64,000 bases of DNA from Haloplanus rubicundus (GCF_003342675.1 NZ_CP031149.1:83063-147062), one strand, 5' to 3'. Shown: positions 26,799-35,332, numbered from the stretch's first letter. A program made the numbers and translations. Notes: generated from the letters alone by a model not told the origin.

Positions 26799-28019
26799 AT
26801 GCCATACCTCGCGATGCGGCCGAACGGTGACCGGGTGATCTCGTTAGATGTTGATGGCTCCGATGAAATTCTCTGTCCACTGTGTGAAGGACCGCTGTTC
26901 CTCCGACGATCACACTACAACAGTGGGCGATTCGTCTCGAAGCACTTTGTGCACCATTCAGGGTCCGAGTGTTCTGGCGAATCAAACCTCCACGCCAAAC
27001 TCAAAACCATCGCGGCGATGAAACTCCGCGAGGTCTTCGAGTCAGCAACTGTTGATCACGAGCAGTCTATCCCGGGGACTAACCGAATTGCGGATGTGGT
27101 CGCGACGTTTTCTGAAGAGATACATCCGTTCGGGAAGGGCGTCATCGTCGAGATTCAGCACAAGCACGACGGCAAGAAGATTGGTTCAGTTTTGCGGGAC
27201 TACCTGAAGGCGGGGTACTCGGTGTTCTGGGCGTACCAGTCGGATTTCAAAGGGCACGACATGAACTTCGTCGAACATCGTGTAACGCAACCCTGGCCCC
27301 ACGCCGTGCCAATCGTTGAGGGGCTCGATGGCTACTCCGAGAGTGTACAGCGATTGATGGACCCGCCGGAACGGCCCAAAGTGATGATGGAGATCCCGTT
27401 CCCAAGGGAGTATCTGCGAGCCCACGCGCTCGAAGCGATTCCGCCGCTTCGAGGATACTACGATGAGGGTGTTTCACCCGAGGGATGGAGGAAGATCGAC
27501 GCAATCTCGCTTCATGGAAATGGGCGTGGGCGGGCGTGGATCAACGTTCTCTACTCGCCGTCAAATCACATCTTTCTCGAATGGTGGAAGAAGGATACTG
27601 AGCAGGGCAATTCGGAGTACATGATCGTCCACATTGGGAGTGAGTTTCCCGAGAGATTTGAGACGTTCATGGAAGACACAAAAGGGTGGTTCGACTCGGG
27701 GAATGCTGATCAGCAGGTTTCACACTGGGTGGGCGGGGCATCGCTGAATTTCCGAGGAACGAAGTTGTGTGGGAGTTGGGTCTCCATCGCCAAAGTGCCG
27801 TATGGTCCGGTGAAAATTGTGGTCGCCCGACGCGACAAGAAGGGAAACACGCGGACGTGGGCAGTGAACTACCGGAAGGGAGATCTTGGACGGCTGGCAG
27901 CGCTGCGCCACCCGATTCGACGGCTCTTCGGCGAGTCGGAGATGGAGACAGAAGCGACGAAGCCGTCGTCGGACAGCAAGCGGGGGACGAGCAACCTACC
28001 CGAGATATGGTGGGACTAG
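26799..28019 (+). CDS. CoiA-like nuclease domain protein
   Basis: 406 residues from ATG 26799. The N-terminus has a zinc site (CPLCEGPLFLRRSHY ... KHFVHHSGSECSGES) then HAKLKTIAAMKLRE and the PD-(D/E)XK-like IADVVATF ... VIVEIQHKHDGKK. This is the arrangement of CoiA competence proteins. The C-terminal 200 residues are unrecognised. It is the only long plus-strand gene in this part of the backbone, and no TTTGTCG leader precedes it. A DNA-processing role in uptake or defence is inferred. Confidence 0.65.
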   Translation: MPYLAMRPNGDRVISLDVDGSDEILCPLCEGPLFLRRSHYNSGRFVSKHFVHHSGSECSGESNLHAKLKTIAAMKLREVFESATVDHEQSIPGTNRIADVVATFSEEIHPFGKGVIVEIQHKHDGKKIGSVLRDYLKAGYSVFWAYQSDFKGHDMNFVEHRVTQPWPHAVPIVEGLDGYSESVQRLMDPPERPKVMMEIPFPREYLRAHALEAIPPLRGYYDEGVSPEGWRKIDAISLHGNGRGRAWINVLYSPSNHIFLEWWKKDTEQGNSEYMIVHIGSEFPERFETFMEDTKGWFDSGNADQQVSHWVGGASLNFRGTKLCGSWVSIAKVPYGPVKIVVARRDKKGNTRTWAVNYRKGDLGRLAALRHPIRRLFGESEMETEATKPSSDSKRGTSNLPEIWWD

Positions 28020-28055
28020 CGAGAACCAGACAGACAGACTGTTTAGCTCATGATG

Positions 28056-28736
28056 CTAACATTCTGACCAGCCACAGGCCCGGCAGGTCTTACATCCTTC
28101 CGAGTAGTACAGGGACATTGACCCGCAGTCTGCACATTCGGGAGATTCGCCAGCCTCGAGGAGTGCAGCAGTTGCGTCTTCTTTGTTACCTTCCCCACCT
28201 TCGTGACTGTTACCGTCCACGTTCGGGCTAACCTCCTGGTCGGTGATCGTACCGCCATCAGATTTGTGTTCGGCTGTGGCGTCTTCTCCGATTGCTTCTG
28301 CGAGATTCTGCTGAGGAGGGTAGTCAAGATCGGGGTCATCCCCAAGATATCGCGTCATCGCGAGACCGATGGCGTCCGGAATGGACTGCGTCTTGTCGCC
28401 TTTATTCCACCCAACCTTCGGTGAGCGGATACCTCGGAGTTCACTGGCAATCTCCTCGGGGTCGACACTTGATCGGAGCCCGGTTGAGACTATTTTTGCG
28501 AGCGCCTCGGTGAAGGAGGCGGTGAATCCGCCTGAACTCCCAATATTCGCGAAGAGTTCAAACGCCCGGCCATCGCTGTCTTCGTTGATCGTGACGTAGA
28601 GCTTGCCGTGGTCGGTTTGGATACGCTGCGTGACTCCGGTGAGAACATCTGGACGTGGTCGCTTTTTCGCCAGCTGCTCAGGACACTGGGAGTCGCTTTC
28701 GGCTGGATCTTGGCTGTCAACTTGGTTGTGATTCAT
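28056..28736 (-). CDS. Orphan NrdJ-type TSCPD plus zinc-ribbon protein
   Basis: 226 residues from ATG 28736 (MNHNQVDSQD). The central region RIQTDHGKLYVTINED through GGFTASFTEALAKIVS to AIGLAMTRYL matches the TSCPD domain at the C-terminus of adenosylcobalamin-dependent ribonucleotide reductase. The C-terminus, CADCGSMSLYYSEGC then CRACGWSEC, matches that enzyme's terminal zinc ribbon, which re-reduces the active site. The catalytic barrel is missing and no nrdJ is nearby. It may act in trans on host NrdJ, like the split NrdJb subunits. Confidence 0.75.
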   Translation of the reverse strand: MNHNQVDSQDPAESDSQCPEQLAKKRPRPDVLTGVTQRIQTDHGKLYVTINEDSDGRAFELFANIGSSGGFTASFTEALAKIVSTGLRSSVDPEEIASELRGIRSPKVGWNKGDKTQSIPDAIGLAMTRYLGDDPDLDYPPQQNLAEAIGEDATAEHKSDGGTITDQEVSPNVDGNSHEGGEGNKEDATAALLEAGESPECADCGSMSLYYSEGCKTCRACGWSEC

Positions 28737-28776
28737 GAAGATATCTTCTGTGTTCGATCTGTGGGTCGTCTGATGA

Positions 28777-28803
28777 TGCCTCGTTCTGACGGCAGCCGAC
28801 AAA
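28777..28803 (-). promoter_or_regulatory. TTTGTCG leader, divergent copy L2
   Basis: Minus strand TTTGTCGGC followed by a possible TGCC/GGCA stem, 41 nt before the TSCPD gene. A further weak copy (TTTGTCACCCCCCCGG) lies at 28902-28920. Confidence 0.35.
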
Positions 28804-28926
28804 TCTCACTGTTCGACTAGACAGAGATACGGACGGAGTGCGATTAAGCACATACGCAGATATCTCTGGATAGAACGGTTCTACGTGCGTATCCCTACGG
28901 GAAACCGGGGGGGTGACAAACGAGAG

Positions 28927-29325
28927 TCAGAGCTCATCCCACGTGGGCGGCGCGGGAGACGAAGCGATCTTCTTGCCTGACTTACCCTCAAGATCGTGGA
29001 TGTGCGCAAGCAGCTCTTCCGGTGGCGACACCGGTAGGACCGGTTCGACGTCGTCGGCGGAAATCTCGTCTCCTTGCTGTTCGTCTTCCGGCTCCTGTTC
29101 GTCGGGCGGGATCTCGCCGGTTTCCTCGACGATGGCGTCGATTTGCTCGGTGAGATGACTGATGATGCCCGCTCGGTCACGGTTCGCCCGCTCGTGCTTG
29201 AGGTATCGCTCAACGGTCTCGATTTCTACCATCATCTCGATTGCGGGCGTGATGACCTGCGTATTCCGCGTATCGAGGAGCTTCTCGGGGGGGAGCTGTT
29301 TGAGGAGCGATTCGTCGTCACTCAT
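28927..29325 (-). CDS. Hypothetical acidic protein
   Basis: 132 residues from ATG 29325, overlapping the upstream gene's stop by 4 nt (ATGA). Not recognised. It has a helical N-terminal half (IEMMVEIETVERYLKHERAN), a Glu-rich linker, and a short C-terminal segment ending PPTWDEL. Second gene of a two-gene operon behind leader L3. Confidence 0.6.
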   Translation of the reverse strand: MSDDESLLKQLPPEKLLDTRNTQVITPAIEMMVEIETVERYLKHERANRDRAGIISHLTEQIDAIVEETGEIPPDEQEPEDEQQGDEISADDVEPVLPVSPPEELLAHIHDLEGKSGKKIASSPAPPTWDEL

Positions 29326-29666
29326 CCTTGGCCGGGGAGTGCCGGTTGCTCGAGGCGGTCCCACGCATCGAGATGAGAGCAGATATCTGCGACGACGTAT
29401 TCGATGGCTTCCGCCGTCGACGAGTCGGCGGGAGGTGTCTCGATGAGTACAGCGAGTTCAAGAGCGTCGTCGAATCGGATGTGAGGATGGGCGCCGTAGA
29501 GTGCTTTGACGACGGCCTTCGCAAGTGTGTCTTCATCAAGCGTTCTGGGATCCTCGATAGCGTCTCGGGCGACAGCAGTGAGGTGTTGCACTCGGCGGGT
29601 GGCGGCGATACTGGCGTCGATGTCGCTGCTGGTAGAGATGCGCTGTGCGGTCGTGATAGTGTTCAT
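29322..29666 (-). CDS. Hypothetical helical protein
   Basis: 114 residues from ATG 29666 (MNTITTAQR), with GGTGGAGG 13 nt upstream inside the leader hairpin. Not recognised; helical, mildly acidic, and with no membrane segment. First gene of an operon with the 28927 gene. Confidence 0.6.
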   Translation of the reverse strand: MNTITTAQRISTSSDIDASIAATRRVQHLTAVARDAIEDPRTLDEDTLAKAVVKALYGAHPHIRFDDALELAVLIETPPADSSTAEAIEYVVADICSHLDAWDRLEQPALPGQG

Positions 29667-29672
29667 CGGAAT

Positions 29673-29703
29673 GAGTCCCTCCACCGAAGCGGGGGACGAC
29701 AAA
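29673..29703 (-). promoter_or_regulatory. TTTGTCG hairpin leader, copy L3
   Basis: Minus strand TTTGTC, then stem GTCCC/GGGAC around CCGCTTCGGTGGA. The downstream arm overlaps the GGAGG ribosome-binding site, so folding would mask it. Confidence 0.65.
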
Positions 29704-29720
29704 CGAGGAGTGGTGATTCG

Positions 29721-29759
29721 GCCCTACGTTACATTATTAGTACGAAGGTAGCGTAGGAT
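29721..29759. promoter_or_regulatory. Shared 39-bp dyad, copy O1
   Basis: GCCCTACGTTAC, 15 nt, GTAGCGTAGGAT, between leader L3 and the divergent gene at 29765. It could control both directions. Confidence 0.6.
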
Positions 29760-29764
29760 GATAC

Positions 29765-30241
29765 ATGCCCGAACCTGACCCCGACGCTGGCGCTCCCACC
29801 AGCCCTGAAGAAAGGGGCGCAGAGATGCCTACACCCCCGGAAGGGCTGGCAAAGCGCGTATGGGAGCCTCTGCAGGCACAGACTGTGTACGATCTAGAGC
29901 GAGTCATCGACTACTGCGAAGAACTTATGAAGCACAAGGAACGGCCGGTGTCTCCGAGTGAGACGGCCGGAGAGGGTGAAGTCGCAGACAAGAAACCACC
30001 GCAGAACCTCTCTCGTGAGGAGCAGCGTGCAGCGAAAGAAGAGCTCGAAGAAATGAGTACGGACGAGATGAAGGAACTCTCAAAGGATGAACTGACCCGA
30101 TATGGACACGTACAGATACGGAAGCTCCCGTGTGGGCCAGGATGCGATGGTTGCCCCCATGGACCCTATAGGTACATCGTCTATCGAGATAGCCGAGGGA
30201 AGGTGACCTCGAAGTATGCGGGGAAGGCTGATGGGGGGTAG
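29765..30241 (+). CDS. Hypothetical protein with Cys-rich C-terminus
   Basis: 158 residues, starting 6 nt after dyad O1. The N-terminal two thirds are charged helices. The C-terminus reads IRKLPCGPGCDGCPHGPYRY then GKVTSKYAGK, a short motif seen at the C-terminus of several small plasmid and phage proteins. It lacks a TTTGTCG leader on its own strand. Function unknown. Confidence 0.55.
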   Translation: MPEPDPDAGAPTSPEERGAEMPTPPEGLAKRVWEPLQAQTVYDLERVIDYCEELMKHKERPVSPSETAGEGEVADKKPPQNLSREEQRAAKEELEEMSTDEMKELSKDELTRYGHVQIRKLPCGPGCDGCPHGPYRYIVYRDSRGKVTSKYAGKADGG

Positions 30242-30286
30242 CACGATCACCGTACGGAACCCACGGAAGACGAGAATCCTATAGAG

Positions 30287-30877
30287 TCACCCGTGGTTTG
30301 CAGTCTCGACGACGCACCCGGAATCACGACACGCGGCGAGCCACCCATTCTGGTAGCCGATCCCCGCAAGGTCGTCGAATGGAAACCGGATCGTCACGTG
30401 CTCAGGAGTGACGTCGGGAAGTTGTACACGGAGCGCGTTGCCGTCCTGGTCGGCGGCCTCAAGATAGCCACTCCCAGCGAGTGCATAAAGTTCCCAGACG
30501 ATGTCCCGACCGTCCTTGGTCGTCTTGGGCCACTCCACATTAGAGAGCGCCGTGCGGACGTCCTCGACCCACTGAGCGGTGTCCACATCGTCGTCGGTGA
30601 TGGCGACGTCGTAATCGTCGGTGACGCGGTCGGGATCAAGCAGTCCGAATTTCGCAGAAAGGATCCACCAGCGAGCACAGAGTGTCTCAGCGAAATCGCG
30701 CTTGAGGCCAAAGTATGTCGAACGGTATTTTTCGCGAGCAGGGAGCAAGCCGTCGTGTTTCGCGTCGCCACACCCGACGAGGGCAGTTCGGCGAACGAGG
30801 AGACTACTTCGAGTACTATCCTCGCAGCCTCCACCGTCAGTCTGAACGGTCTCGATTGTGGTCTGTCTCGTTGGCAT
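30287..30877 (-). CDS. DUF6884-like protein
   Basis: 196 residues from ATG 30877. The core ALVGCGDAKHDGLLPAREKY, STYFGLKRDFAE, WWILSAKFGLLDPD and the following DDYDV fit the DUF6884 pattern, whose conserved Cys and Lys suggest an enzyme. Such genes often occur with nucleotide or base-modification genes in viruses and plasmids. Two TGT-like genes are on the same backbone (31978, 40722). The link to base modification is inference. Confidence 0.6.
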   Translation of the reverse strand: MPTRQTTIETVQTDGGGCEDSTRSSLLVRRTALVGCGDAKHDGLLPAREKYRSTYFGLKRDFAETLCARWWILSAKFGLLDPDRVTDDYDVAITDDDVDTAQWVEDVRTALSNVEWPKTTKDGRDIVWELYALAGSGYLEAADQDGNALRVQLPDVTPEHVTIRFPFDDLAGIGYQNGWLAACRDSGCVVETANHG

Positions 30878-31045
30878 CTGTCGTCTCGGAGCGGCGTGAG
30901 TCACCCCCGCTGCGAACCTGTGTGCATCAGTTGGTGAGATTTTGATAGCCGTTAGGGATGAATCGGCCTCCGCGAGCCACTCAACGTCATAGATAATCGG
31001 GCAACTGTGATAGGAACCATGATTCGTTTGACAGGGGAGAGGGGA

Positions 31046-31633
31046 CTAGTAGTGGACGTCGACGGGCGTCAGGTGAAACGAGGTCTCGTCGTTACCTGTA
31101 TCATCGGTCGCAATCTTGTCGAGAAGTTGTTCGTATTCGGCTTGGCTCCGAATCGCGGTTCCGTATTCGTTGTAGAGGTAGTAGACCGGGCCGGCGTATT
31201 CACCGACAGAGTACATCGCATACCGGACGTCGATTGAGTAGGAGTCGATGAACTCCTCTTCGCTTCGGATGGGCCCGAGAGGGTTCCACGGTTCGACGTC
31301 GGCTTCAATACGGGGGCTTTCGAGGAGTTCCTTGTCCGTGTACTCTTCGAGTCCCTTGCGGATGACGGCCATTCTTCGAGCGAGTTCGCGAGTGGTGGAT
31401 TCCCAGGCGCCCTCGAGGAGTTCGTTCCCAATCTCGGAGTCGGCACGAGCGGAGCCCTCTCGACGGAAGATGTCGGGAAGTGACTGACTCCAGCGGCCAC
31501 CTTCGGTCATGAGTGTGCCGTAGTCGAACGTCGGGTAGAGCGGCGCGTCAACGCCCTCAAAGAGGCCGTGGGCGATGCCGGTCGCGTCTTCGGCGTCGTA
31601 GGCTTCGGAGACGACTCTGATGAGCATGTGCAT
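31046..31633 (-). CDS. Hypothetical protein
   Basis: 195 residues from ATG 31633, or 193 from ATG 31627. Not recognised. The tail VYYLYNEYGTAIRSQAEYEQLLD resembles the tail of the protein at 37985-38749 (VYLYDEDGTAICRAGQFMNLID), so the two may share a C-terminal domain. It is 11 nt downstream of the 31645 gene and in the same operon. Confidence 0.6.
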   Translation of the reverse strand: MHMLIRVVSEAYDAEDATGIAHGLFEGVDAPLYPTFDYGTLMTEGGRWSQSLPDIFRREGSARADSEIGNELLEGAWESTTRELARRMAVIRKGLEEYTDKELLESPRIEADVEPWNPLGPIRSEEEFIDSYSIDVRYAMYSVGEYAGPVYYLYNEYGTAIRSQAEYEQLLDKIATDDTGNDETSFHLTPVDVHY

Positions 31634-31644
31634 GATGAATTTGG

Positions 31645-31878
31645 TCAGGGGTAGAGGGCAAACGCAGTATCGTCGGCGTCGATGCCGAATATTGTGCCAG
31701 GAGCGTTCCCTTCGGGATCAGCCGACGGGTAGAGGATCGTCCCGGACTTGAGTTCGAGAACGACTGTCGATTGCCAATCGTGGGCTTGCCAGCCTTCGCG
31801 TTCAAGTTCTTCGTTGGTCATTTCACGGACCTCGACGATGCGCTGTCCGGCGATATTGTCGTCTGTGGTGGATTCCAT
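31645..31878 (-). CDS. Small hypothetical protein
   Basis: 77 residues. Not recognised; the second half looks like a short beta sheet (TVVLELKSGTILYPSADPEG). It starts 8 nt after leader L4, whose hairpin arm carries the GGAGG. First gene of the operon with 31046. Confidence 0.6.
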   Translation of the reverse strand: MESTTDDNIAGQRIVEVREMTNEELEREGWQAHDWQSTVVLELKSGTILYPSADPEGNAPGTIFGIDADDTAFALYP

Positions 31879-31886
31879 TTTGAGTG

Positions 31887-31914
31887 GGCCTCCACCGCGC
31901 GGGGGCCAGACAAA
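31887..31914 (-). promoter_or_regulatory. TTTGTCG hairpin leader, copy L4
   Basis: Minus strand TTTGTCT then stem GGCC/GGCC around CCCGCGCGGTGGA. The ribosome-binding GGAGG is in loop and stem, 8 nt before the ATG. Confidence 0.6.
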
Positions 31915-31918
31915 TCGA

Positions 31919-31966
31919 GTCCTACACTACATTCGGATACCAACAATTCGTACTGTTACGTAGGAC
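31919..31966. promoter_or_regulatory. Shared dyad, copy O2 (24-nt spacer)
   Basis: GTCCTACACTAC, 24 nt, GTTACGTAGGAC, 5 nt upstream of leader L4. It is the only copy with a spacer longer than 15 nt; the extra 9 nt is close to one helical turn. Confidence 0.6.
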
Positions 31967-31977
31967 TAAGTCGGCCG

Positions 31978-33180
31978 TCACGTCCGTTTATCCGCGATCT
32001 TGCCCCTGAGCCCTTCATGATATTCGACGTAGTCGCGCTCTGTCTGAGTTCGATATGCAAGTGTGCGCCCGCCTTCGTATGTGACGACGATGGCCTGCTC
32101 GATGGGGTAGGGCCCGTCTTCGTCCGCGTAGTCGACAAGTTCTGCCCACTCATCGGGTGACCCAAGCGGATCGGGATCGCTGAGATCCCCTCCGTTGGCA
32201 GCCCAGATCGGGTCGTCCGGTTCTTTGACGGCGGGCTCGAGGCGTTCGATTGGCGTCTTCCCCTCGGCCGGCCACACTCCACGTTCCTCCCAGAATGCTC
32301 GCATCTCACGGAGGCTTCGACGGACAGTCCCACGGATGCTGAGGAAGTCAGCGTCTTGCCACCCGTCGCGTGACCAGGATTCGCCTTTGTAGGCGATACC
32401 CTGCGGGCCGTTCCAATCGAGACCGATGATGTCCGCAGGCGGGTCCGCTGTGAGATTCGGTTGGGTGAGCTCCTGGATGACGCGCCATTGCTTCGTCGGG
32501 CTGGCTCCAAGGAGATGCACACGGTGACCGCGCCAGTTGGCGATATCCGAGAAGTGCCACGCTTTGATGTTTGAACGCCCCATCGCGTATCCGAGGACGA
32601 GCGATTCCCCGGGGATATCAGCGTTGGCGACGATATCGATGGCCTCGCGACACTTCGGGACGATGATGATGGTCGCGTCTGGGTAGTCAGATTTGAGTTC
32701 GCGGGCGGCGTCGACAAACGTGTGTGCTTCCTCAGGAGTGCGGGCATCGCCAACGACACCGATTTCGGGGTCAACCTCACGGAAGCGGGTGAGATACCGA
32801 TCGAGGTCGGGCCGATTGAAGTCGTTGTCGAGCATGAGGATCGGGACGTCAACGTTGCGGAGATGTCTATCCTGAATCCGACAGTCCTCGCGAGCGCCGG
32901 TAACGAATCCGAGGGCGTATGCCTCAGTCGCAAACGGGGCTCGATGAAGGAACCCGATGTACTCGGCACGACGAGCGACTTCGATAGGAAGCGCGTCCTC
33001 TTCGCGTTCTCGTTCGGTGTTGCTGTCGGCCTCGATCTCGGTCCGGTGGTCGGAATGCTCGCCTCCCGAGGCCCGGTGTCTGTCCTCGAGTGTGTCAAGA
33101 GTCGCCGGCGAGAGGTACGTGGAGAGGTCGAGTTGGCCGTGGCCGATGCTCTCGACTGAACTGGTATTGGAACTCACCAT
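31978..33180 (-). CDS. DUF6610-like TIM-barrel protein, TGT-related
   Basis: 400 residues. The N-terminal 60 are acidic. Then come EYIGFLHRAPFATEAYALGF, VPILMLDNDFNRPDLDRYL, IIIVPKCREAID, SLVLGYAMG, HRVHLLGASPTKQW and ADIIGLDWNG. The series of strand ends looks like a TIM barrel and is reminiscent of tRNA-guanine transglycosylases (queuine/archaeosine or DpdA type). I do not see the DSGG motif, so an enzymatic role is open. Leader L5 precedes it. Confidence 0.55.
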   Translation of the reverse strand: MVSSNTSSVESIGHGQLDLSTYLSPATLDTLEDRHRASGGEHSDHRTEIEADSNTEREREEDALPIEVARRAEYIGFLHRAPFATEAYALGFVTGAREDCRIQDRHLRNVDVPILMLDNDFNRPDLDRYLTRFREVDPEIGVVGDARTPEEAHTFVDAARELKSDYPDATIIIVPKCREAIDIVANADIPGESLVLGYAMGRSNIKAWHFSDIANWRGHRVHLLGASPTKQWRVIQELTQPNLTADPPADIIGLDWNGPQGIAYKGESWSRDGWQDADFLSIRGTVRRSLREMRAFWEERGVWPAEGKTPIERLEPAVKEPDDPIWAANGGDLSDPDPLGSPDEWAELVDYADEDGPYPIEQAIVVTYEGGRTLAYRTQTERDYVEYHEGLRGKIADKRT

Positions 33181-33207
33181 AGGAAGTGGCCGTCAGGATG
33201 GTCAGCT

Positions 33208-33235
33208 GGCGGCGCACGGCTCCGCCGCCGACAAA
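33208..33235 (-). promoter_or_regulatory. TTTGTCG hairpin leader, copy L5
   Basis: Minus strand TTTGTC then stem GGCGGC/GCCGCC (6 bp) around GGAGCCGTGC. The stem sequence differs completely from the other copies yet still pairs. Confidence 0.65.
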
Positions 33236-33256
33236 AACTGGCGGACGAAATCTCGC

Positions 33257-34657
33257 CTACGCGGAAGACACAGAAGGGGAGCTCGACGACGAGGATGCTC
33301 GTTCGGATGGCTCCACGGATGGGTCACGAAGATGGTCGTAGTCGATCTCGAGGCCAGCGATTCCCTCGACTGCGGCGGTCGCGACGTTCCCGGTGAGGTA
33401 GTTCTCGACAGTCGCGTAGCCGTGGAGCCGAGCCCACTCACAGGCGTCGGCGATGAGTCCCCGAAGCACGTTCACCGGGTAAGCGAGGGCGTCGGTCTGG
33501 ACGCTCGCAGTGGACAGCGTGACGGCTTCGGTGTTGTCCCGGGGGTTCTGCTCCCCGGAGTGGTCTCGAAGGCAGAGTACGGCAACCAGGGAGTCTTCTG
33601 GCGTCCGGTAGGCGAAGCACGCGACGAGCGGTGCGGTGTCGTCAGATTCGCCACAGTCGTACTCATCGAGGAACGCCCGGGCGTCGGTGATGAGGGTGGT
33701 TTCTCGACGAGCCAGGCGCTCCTCCCGGGTCTGGACGAGTTCCCCCTGGACAAGCGTGCGGGCAGAGGCACACGCAGGTCCGGCTGGTGTGTTCTGGTCG
33801 GTGAGGCGGGCCTGATCGGGACTGACGCGACCGGCGGGCCGTCGGGCCTCGATCGAATGACTGGCGAGGACGTATCTGTAGCGCCATTTCCGGTACCTTC
33901 CACCCCCAGCACGGCCCTCACGAGAGTGCCAGTCACTCCGGTCGGCTATCGTCGTCCCGAGAAGCTCGAACCCAGCGGCCTGGTACATCGTCCCCACGTT
34001 GTTGTTCTGGACACCGGCGTACGTAAGCAGGCGATCGTATCCTTCCAGGCGACTCCACGCACAACAGCGTGAGAGGAGCCACGGGCCGGTATTCGCGGGC
34101 CGGTCAGGGTGGGCAGCGAAGCGATACAGTTCGACCGTCCGACCGTCGGCGTTGTGTCGCCCCCGCGGGCGTCCGAGGACCGCCATCGCAACCTCTCGGT
34201 CCTGGTAGGTGGCAGTGAGTGCGATTCGGAAGGGCGTGGTCACTGGGTCGTGCTGATACGCGACGTCGGGGTGCTTCAGGAAGCCGTTGACACGCTCACG
34301 GACTCTGGACCCACGCTCAGCGCGGAGCGATAGGTGCCCCGTTGACGACGCACCACCGGGCGAGACGAGACGGGGGTCACAGTCGCGGTATGTCCGATAG
34401 GCGTGGTAGGCGGCAAGGGAGTCGAATTCCGTCTCGAGTATGACGATCTCCCCGGAGTCGATCATCGCATCGGTCTCGTCTTGGTTGGGGAGGCGACCGA
34501 TACTGAGTGGGCCCCCTGGCGGGACATACCAGTTGAAGGATCCGATGGAGTCGTCTCCAGTGCATCGCCCGATAGCGTTGAGATATGGGAACGCGATGAT
34601 GTCGCCGGCGCGAAGCGGCCGTATCACTCTGGACGAGGGGTGGTGATGAGTACTCAC
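33257..34657 (-). CDS. GNAT-like protein resembling XF1762/Mom
   Basis: 466 residues from GTG 34657. The middle part VAMAVLGRPRGRHN, TVELYRFAAHPDRPANTGPWLLSR, DRLLTYAGVQNNNVGTMYQAAGFELLG follows the XF1762-type GNAT pattern common in phages and plasmids and related to the Mom DNA-modification protein. It is flanked by an N-terminal region and a Ser-rich tail that are unrecognised. It lies in an operon with 34673 and 34969. Acyl transfer to a base is a possibility, not shown. Confidence 0.6.
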   Translation of the reverse strand: MSTHHHPSSRVIRPLRAGDIIAFPYLNAIGRCTGDDSIGSFNWYVPPGGPLSIGRLPNQDETDAMIDSGEIVILETEFDSLAAYHAYRTYRDCDPRLVSPGGASSTGHLSLRAERGSRVRERVNGFLKHPDVAYQHDPVTTPFRIALTATYQDREVAMAVLGRPRGRHNADGRTVELYRFAAHPDRPANTGPWLLSRCCAWSRLEGYDRLLTYAGVQNNNVGTMYQAAGFELLGTTIADRSDWHSREGRAGGGRYRKWRYRYVLASHSIEARRPAGRVSPDQARLTDQNTPAGPACASARTLVQGELVQTREERLARRETTLITDARAFLDEYDCGESDDTAPLVACFAYRTPEDSLVAVLCLRDHSGEQNPRDNTEAVTLSTASVQTDALAYPVNVLRGLIADACEWARLHGYATVENYLTGNVATAAVEGIAGLEIDYDHLRDPSVEPSERASSSSSSPSVSSA

Positions 34658-34672
34658 GGGAAAGGAGAGGCG

Positions 34673-34972
34673 TTAGGCGGATGCCCAGCCAAAGAACAGG
34701 TACGTGTCTTCTTCGACGTGAATACATCCAGCAGGGCCCCACTTGCTGTCGATTCGAGAGTCCTGTTCGTCGATAAGCTGGCTGGCGTACTCGGCGGGGT
34801 CGGTGTCGCCTACTTCGTCGTCGGGAATACGGGTGAACGAGGTTTTCTCCGCGATGGTTCCGGTGTATCTACCTGGGCCATGGTGGTACTGGGCGTCCTC
34901 GACGGCGTCGCTAAACGCGCTCTTGGCGTCCTCGCCGTTCGCTCGGGTGAAAAACGTGTGAGCGCCAATCAG
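34673..34972 (-). CDS. Small conserved-looking protein with a non-canonical start
   Basis: About 99 residues: GAHTFFTRANGEDAKSAF, YHHGPGRYTGTIAEKTSF, KWGPAGCIHV, closing with YLFFGWASA. The frame is bounded upstream by a TGA at 34994 and has no ATG, GTG or TTG. The only plausible starts are CTG 34972 (overlapping the TGA of the preceding gene as CTGA) or ATT 34969. Coding is supported by codon bias and a tight operon fit between 34969 and 33257. Function unknown. Confidence 0.6.
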   Translation of the reverse strand: MIGAHTFFTRANGEDAKSAFSDAVEDAQYHHGPGRYTGTIAEKTSFTRIPDDEVGDTDPAEYASQLIDEQDSRIDSKWGPAGCIHVEEDTYLFFGWASA

Positions 34973-35244
34973 CGGTCTCCCTCTAATTCGTCTTCACTAA
35001 GGTGAACCGCCTCGGCGTCGTCTGGAACAAGTTCCTCATAGGTTCGGAATTCCTGGCAATCGACACAGAAGACTCCGTTCTCACCGATATCGGAGTCGGT
35101 GATGGGGCCATTCTTTGTCACTTCGACATCGATATGTCCGTTCGCAAAGCGATGCACAGCTCCGAACTGTACTTGATGGATGATCCACGAGAACCGTCCG
35201 TTTCCACAATCTGGACAGACAAGCAACTCCGATTCGGAGTTCAT
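34969..35244 (-). CDS. Small zinc-ribbon protein
   Basis: 91 residues with two Cys pairs (LVCPDCGNGRF and FCVDCQEF), hence a likely zinc ribbon, and an acidic C-terminus. The start overlaps the stop of a 17-codon leader ORF (ATGA). Part of the operon behind leader L6. Confidence 0.65.
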   Translation of the reverse strand: MNSESELLVCPDCGNGRFSWIIHQVQFGAVHRFANGHIDVEVTKNGPITDSDIGENGVFCVDCQEFRTYEELVPDDAEAVHLSEDELEGDR

Positions 35245-35294
35245 CTAACGACCTCGTATATTCGCCGGTTTGTACTGCGGCTGGTGGTTGCCAT
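35241..35294 (-). CDS. 17-residue leader ORF
   Basis: MATTSRSTNRRIYEVVR, followed by TGA overlapping the next ATG. ATG 35294 lies 12 nt after GGTGGAGG in the L6 hairpin, so it is the first start that ribosomes loading there would meet. Basic composition contrasts with the acidic proteome. It may serve only translational coupling. Confidence 0.45.
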   Translation of the reverse strand: MATTSRSTNRRIYEVVR

Positions 35295-35306
35295 CTTGTT
35301 TGGACT

Positions 35307-35332
35307 CCTCCACCGTCTCGGGGGGCCACAAA
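35307..35332 (-). promoter_or_regulatory. TTTGTCG leader, copy L6
   Basis: Minus strand TTTGTGGCCCCCCGAGACGGTGGAGG, with only weak pairing (CC/GG) but the shared order of elements and CGGTGGAGG. Confidence 0.5.

Noticed and set aside
31021..31033. Possible further TTTGTCG-like leader (TTTGACAGGGG)
   Set aside because: It is on the opposite strand to the nearby genes and has no paired arms.
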